In this document: positions 60,435 to 64,000 of the stretch, in pieces
How positions within the stretch are numbered: the first letter of the stretch is position 1
Layout: each line of letters opens with the position of its first letter
Source: CALINF01 sp039980455
GTDB lineage: Bacteria; Pseudomonadota; Gammaproteobacteria; Pseudomonadales; Halieaceae
Direction: 5' to 3'
DNA: 64,000 bases
Assembly (NCBI GenBank): GCA_039980455.1
Contig: JBDXCG010000003.1
Span: forward strand, 1,984,001 to 2,048,000
Translations under genes and position numbers: made by a program
The notes under the pieces: generated by a model
What the model was told of the DNA's origin: nothing
Database searches by the model: none
The model's input: only the letters and a program-made list of their open reading frames with translations

Positions 60435-61190
60435 ATGAGCATAGACCTTACCTACCACGGGCATATCGCTGAGATCAGCCTTAACAACCCCGACAAACGC
60501 AATGTACTCGATCTGGAAACCAGCAATGCGCTTAAGTCTGCCGTGGAGCAAGCGATCAATAACCCTGATACTAAAGCGATCTTGATCACAGCCACAGGGC
60601 GCGCTTTCTGCGCTGGTGGCTCACTGGATGAACTTCTGTCGGCGCAGGAAGATACCACCCAGTTGGGCGCAATCTATGAGGGATTTTTGGCAGTGGCTCG
60701 CTGCCCGCTTCCCACGCTTGCTTGTGTACAGGGCGCGGCTGTTGGCGCTGGCATGAACTTGGCGCTGGCCTGCGACGTGCGTCTCGTTGGCCCCAAGGCC
60801 TCTTTCGATACTCGCTTCTTACAATTGGGCATCCACTGCGGCGGAGGCCATACCTGGTTACTGCAGCGCACACTGAACTGGGAGCAAAGCGTTAACGCAC
60901 TACTGCTAAGCCAGGTCATTCGCGGTGAGGCGGCTGTCAGTGCGGGACTTGCCCTGGCCTGTGTACCTGAGGATGAACTACGTGAGCATGCACTAAAACA
61001 GTTAGAGCATTTAGCGAACGTGCCCAGGGAACTGATTGAACACTCCAAAGCGTCACTGCTTAAAGCAGCATCAGAGCCTGAGCACGCGCAAATGGTTCAA
61101 CATGAATATGACGTGCAAGCGTGGTCACTGCAGCAGCCCCATGCCGTCACAACGCTGTCGAACCTGAAGCTAAAAATAGCGGGCAAGTAG
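60435..61190 (+). CDS. Crotonase/enoyl-CoA hydratase-isomerase superfamily protein
   Basis: A 251-residue protein of the crotonase fold. The oxyanion-hole regions are GRAFCAGGSLDELLSAQED and QGAAVGAGMNLALACDVRLV. In classical hydratases, one catalytic glutamate lies in the G-G-C-E segment and the second in F-x-x-P-E; here they read GAGMN and FDTRF, so both appear replaced. It is therefore unlikely to be a standard hydratase and could be an isomerase, thioesterase or other crotonase activity. ATG 60435 begins the usual N-terminus; ATG 60345 would add a 30-residue leader. It is divergent from the acyl-CoA dehydrogenase run. Confidence 0.82.
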   Translation: MSIDLTYHGHIAEISLNNPDKRNVLDLETSNALKSAVEQAINNPDTKAILITATGRAFCAGGSLDELLSAQEDTTQLGAIYEGFLAVARCPLPTLACVQGAAVGAGMNLALACDVRLVGPKASFDTRFLQLGIHCGGGHTWLLQRTLNWEQSVNALLLSQVIRGEAAVSAGLALACVPEDELREHALKQLEHLANVPRELIEHSKASLLKAASEPEHAQMVQHEYDVQAWSLQQPHAVTTLSNLKLKIAGK

Positions 61191-61216
61191 TTCAGCAGCG
61201 CTCTGCGCAACCACCG

Positions 61217-62497
61217 TTAGCTCGGTTCCCGCTGCCACATTCGGTATCCCATAGGCATGAGCAAGAGCATTGCGAGCAAGCCCGCACAGAGCGTAACCGC
61301 CGGAAAGCCGAACTGCTGTGCCAGAGCGCCAATCAGCATGGCACCCACAGCTGGCGCTCCCATTGCGAGCACAGTCCAGAGACTCAGCACCCGGCCGCGA
61401 AAGTGCTCATCAACCAGCAACTGCGCCAGAGCCTGACTACTGGTACCCACCATGGTTGTGATCATGCTCAGCACAAATATCAGCAACACAAAGGCATACA
61501 GGCCCGACAGCCACTGCACGCTCAGCAGGCATAGTGACGCCAACAAAAGGCACATCATCACCAATCGCAGCAAGCGTAGATCACTGCCACCCTGACGACT
61601 CACAATCAGCCCTCCGAGAATCGAGCCAGCGCCCCCGGCACCGCTGAGTATGGCCAGCGTTTGCGCGCGACCATCCAGTAGCTGTCCCGAAAAGGCCGGC
61701 AGCAGTTCTAGTAAGGTACGGCCCAACAATCCATTGATGAGCGTCAGGCCCAGTACGAATCGAATCACAGGATGCCCTGCGGCATAACGCATACCACCAA
61801 CCAACTCCTTACCGAACGAAGAAGGGGTTCGAGGAGAAATTGGTCTCTCGACACGAATACTCATCAGGATGGGCAAGGCGATACAAAACATCGCAACAGA
61901 CAGCATAAACGCTGCTGTGACAGAGTAACGCGCGACAACAACCGCACCCACCGCCGGTCCCAAAATACGCGCCGCATTGAACACCATTGCCGACAGACCG
62001 ATGGCGCTGGGTAGCGCTCGGCGACTGACCATAAGCGGAACCAGTGCCAACCGGATTGGCGTGTGCGCCGATGTGACTGCACCCATCGATGCTGCGAGTA
62101 TCACCAGCCACCGCACGTCCAATGCGCCGATCCCACTGATAGCGGCAGCCGCAGCCGCAATAACCCCGTGCAGGGCGAGCGTAACTACCAGGCCATTGCG
62201 CGGATTGATGCGATCCGACACGATGCCAAAGACAGGAGAAAGTAAAAACGTTGGCAGCAACATAACACCGGCAACAACTCCTACCCACCACGCCGAATGC
62301 GTAAGCTCCCAGGCACTCCAGCCAAATAGAAAACGCAGCAACCAGCTACCTAGCGTCGAAAAACAAGCCTGCGGAAAATAGCGTCGATACAGTGGCTCAA
62401 GAAATGCGGAGCGATGCGACGTATCAACATCCGTGGCACTCTGCGGAGTCGCACTCTGCGAAGTCGAATCCGGCGTCGTCTTATCCTGCATCAGCAA
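61217..62497 (-). CDS. MFS transporter (MFS_3/enterobactin-exporter-like group)
   Basis: About 426 residues with 12 membrane helices. The segment after helix 2 is VFGIVSDRINPRNGLVVTL, a degenerate major-facilitator motif. Helix patterns (FGWSAWELTHSAWWVGVVAG and LIVSRQGGSDLRLLRLVMM) resemble the EntS-like and macrolide-efflux-like group. The N-terminus has a Ser/Thr/Gln-rich leader. The start could be at 62497 or a few codons inside. The substrate is unknown. It is convergent with the crotonase-family gene (26 bases between stops) and lies downstream of gnd on the same strand. Confidence 0.8.
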   Translation of the reverse strand: MLMQDKTTPDSTSQSATPQSATDVDTSHRSAFLEPLYRRYFPQACFSTLGSWLLRFLFGWSAWELTHSAWWVGVVAGVMLLPTFLLSPVFGIVSDRINPRNGLVVTLALHGVIAAAAAAISGIGALDVRWLVILAASMGAVTSAHTPIRLALVPLMVSRRALPSAIGLSAMVFNAARILGPAVGAVVVARYSVTAAFMLSVAMFCIALPILMSIRVERPISPRTPSSFGKELVGGMRYAAGHPVIRFVLGLTLINGLLGRTLLELLPAFSGQLLDGRAQTLAILSGAGGAGSILGGLIVSRQGGSDLRLLRLVMMCLLLASLCLLSVQWLSGLYAFVLLIFVLSMITTMVGTSSQALAQLLVDEHFRGRVLSLWTVLAMGAPAVGAMLIGALAQQFGFPAVTLCAGLLAMLLLMPMGYRMWQREPS

Positions 62498-62549
62498 TAC
62501 CGCAGGAGCGTAGAGGGTTTGTCATTTTCAATGCTATCTTCGCACCTGC

Positions 62550-63995
62550 TTACGCCTGATAGTTCGTCGATGCGACATCGCCACCACGACCCGTCCAATC
62601 GGTATGAAAAAACTCACCTCTGGGCCTATCGACTCGCTCATAAGTATGAGCCCCAAAGTAATCACGTTGCGCCTGAATCAAGTTGGCCGGCAACACCTCT
62701 GCGCGAAAACTGTCGTAGAACGCTAATCCAGCGCCTAGACATGGCACTGGGATACCCTGCTGCACAGCGCTTCCTATACAGTTTCGCCACCCTTGTTGCG
62801 CAGCGTCGATAGCGTCTGTAAAGAAGGGTGCCAAAAGAATATTTGATAGGTCCTCGTCATCTTCGAAAGACTTTGCGATGTCATCGAGAAACACCGACCG
62901 AATAATGCAGCCGCCCCGCCACAGTAGGGCAATAGCACGATAGTCCAGATTCCAACCACTCTCCTGTGATGCCTCACGAAGCAACATAAAGCCTTGCGCG
63001 TAAGACACTATCTTTGCTGCGTACAGCGCTTGCTCCAAATCCCGAACCAGTGCATCTCGATCATCACACACTGCATTATCAGGGCCAGACAGTTCCTTGG
63101 CAGCAACGATGCGCTGATCTTTCAGTGCTGAAATGCAGCGGCTGAATACCGACTCCGTAATCAGGGTAAGCGGGATACCGTGCTCCAGCGCGTCGATCCC
63201 CGTCCATTTGCCGGTGCCCTTTTGCCCCGCAGCGTCAAGAATTTGTGGCAGAAGAAAACTTCCATCGGGTTCGGTATATCCCAGAATATCGGCCGTAATC
63301 TCGGTTAGATAGCTGTTGAGCACACCCTTATTCCAACGGGCAAAGATCGCTTGCATCTCTGGCTGGCTAACACCAGCGCTGCGCAGTAGATGATAGGCCT
63401 CGGCGATCAACTGCATGTCGCCATATTCTATGCCGTTGTGCACCATTTTCACGTAGTGACCCGAGCCGCCACCACCCACCCAGTTACAGCAGGGCTCATC
63501 ATCACCGGCGCGGGCGGCGATAGCCTGCAGAATTGGCTGCACCAAGGGCCAAGCGTCGGCATTGCCGCCGGGCATAATTGAGGGCCCATGGCGGGCACCC
63601 TCCTCCCCTCCCGACACACCAGCGCCAACATACAGAATGTTATGGCGCTGTAACGCCTCCACTCGACGCTCTGTGTCAGTAAACAGCGAGTTGCCACCGT
63701 CAATAATGACGTCGCCGGCGTCCAGCAGGGGCAGTAGCTGCTCGATATAGTAATCTACGACCTCGCCGGCTTTGACCATCAGCATGATCTTGCGCGGTAC
63801 TTCCAGTGAGTCCACGAGGGCCTGAATCGAATGAGTCCCAATAACCGCGCTGCCTGCTACTGGCCCGGATACAAAGTCATCGACTTTGTGCGTACTGCGA
63901 TTGAACACCGCTACGGTGAACCCATGATCAGCCATGTTCAATACCAGGTTCTGCCCCATTACAGCCAGCCCGATCACACCAATATCCGCTTTCAC
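62550..63995 (-). CDS. gnd: 6-phosphogluconate dehydrogenase, decarboxylating
   Basis: A 481-residue enzyme of the pentose phosphate pathway, converting 6-phosphogluconate to ribulose 5-phosphate with NADP+ reduction and CO2 release. The N-terminal Rossmann motif is IGVIGLAVMGQNLVLNMADH, with FNRSTHKV where NADP+ specificity resides. The active-site signature is GGGSGHYVKMVHNGIEYGD with catalytic Lys, and the C-terminal region has AQRDYFGAHTYERVDRP. The length matches the long dimeric form (E. coli type). The start is GTG 63995, five bases from the window end, so the ribosome site is outside and the true start could be a little upstream. Confidence 0.93.
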   Translation of the reverse strand: MKADIGVIGLAVMGQNLVLNMADHGFTVAVFNRSTHKVDDFVSGPVAGSAVIGTHSIQALVDSLEVPRKIMLMVKAGEVVDYYIEQLLPLLDAGDVIIDGGNSLFTDTERRVEALQRHNILYVGAGVSGGEEGARHGPSIMPGGNADAWPLVQPILQAIAARAGDDEPCCNWVGGGGSGHYVKMVHNGIEYGDMQLIAEAYHLLRSAGVSQPEMQAIFARWNKGVLNSYLTEITADILGYTEPDGSFLLPQILDAAGQKGTGKWTGIDALEHGIPLTLITESVFSRCISALKDQRIVAAKELSGPDNAVCDDRDALVRDLEQALYAAKIVSYAQGFMLLREASQESGWNLDYRAIALLWRGGCIIRSVFLDDIAKSFEDDEDLSNILLAPFFTDAIDAAQQGWRNCIGSAVQQGIPVPCLGAGLAFYDSFRAEVLPANLIQAQRDYFGAHTYERVDRPRGEFFHTDWTGRGGDVASTNYQA

Positions 63996-64000
63996 TGTTT

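Noticed and set aside
1..64000. CRISPR arrays, rRNA genes, insertion sequences, prophage
   Set aside because: No regularly spaced repeats, transposase, integrase, structural phage gene or rRNA segment was seen on either strand.

Overview
The window is chromosomal DNA of moderate GC content, almost certainly from a marine gammaproteobacterium. That placement is inferred from gene content and was not computed: a DsbB, OprB, FadL and DcaP-type outer-membrane proteins, a gammaproteobacterial elongator tRNA-Met, several DUF3604 proteins, sulfatases and many acyl-CoA dehydrogenases, a mix typical of Halieaceae/Cellvibrionales-like oceanic heterotrophs. I see no phage, IS element, CRISPR array or rRNA. 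The left end cuts a DUF3604 gene. The right end falls just upstream of gnd.

Left third (1-9.3 kb). After a dsbB gene comes the most unusual unit, a six-gene minus-strand operon (7627 to 1663) that reads as a Gram-negative stressosome: a globin-type RsbR sensor, an RsbS scaffold, an RsbT kinase fused to an RsbX-like phosphatase, an RsbU-like phosphatase fused to an RsbW-like kinase, a STAS antagonist, and a Na/Pi-cotransporter-like membrane protein with degenerate QSSS motifs. No sigma factor is encoded nearby, so the output is unknown. A membrane-anchored TAXI-type solute-binding protein is divergent from it, followed by tRNA-Met with a recognisable promoter.

Middle (9.3-38 kb). An AraC regulator faces an arylsulfatase, flanked on both sides by related imperfect inverted-repeat elements. 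A TetR regulator faces a phytanoyl-CoA-dioxygenase-like oxygenase and a 2-hydroxyacid dehydrogenase across two adjacent palindromes. Then come a membrane AraC regulator with a class-C beta-lactamase-fold hydrolase, a metallo-hydrolase, two alpha/beta hydrolases (one followed by a translationally coupled 54-codon ORF, and with a degraded fragment of a paralogue nearby), a set of outer-membrane and lipoprotein genes, an ion/osmotic group (K+ channel, cation/H+ antiporter, MscK-like channel), a patatin lipoprotein, a DcaP porin with a very long low-complexity N-terminus, and three small secreted proteins.

Right part (38-64 kb). Two more DUF3604 genes surround a SphA-like outer-membrane protein and lie next to an alkylsulfatase. 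The rest is mostly catabolism of hydrophobic acyl compounds: an ACAD10/11-like split pair (acyl-CoA dehydrogenase plus APH kinase) with a GST and an SDR, an old-yellow-enzyme, a YghU-type GST, two probable heteromeric acyl-CoA dehydrogenase pairs, and a crotonase-family protein lacking both classical catalytic glutamates. An MFS exporter and gnd close the window. Together the region suggests uptake (FadL, SphA, OprB, DcaP), desulfation and oxidation of lipophilic or sulfated organic compounds, alongside a stress-signalling hub.
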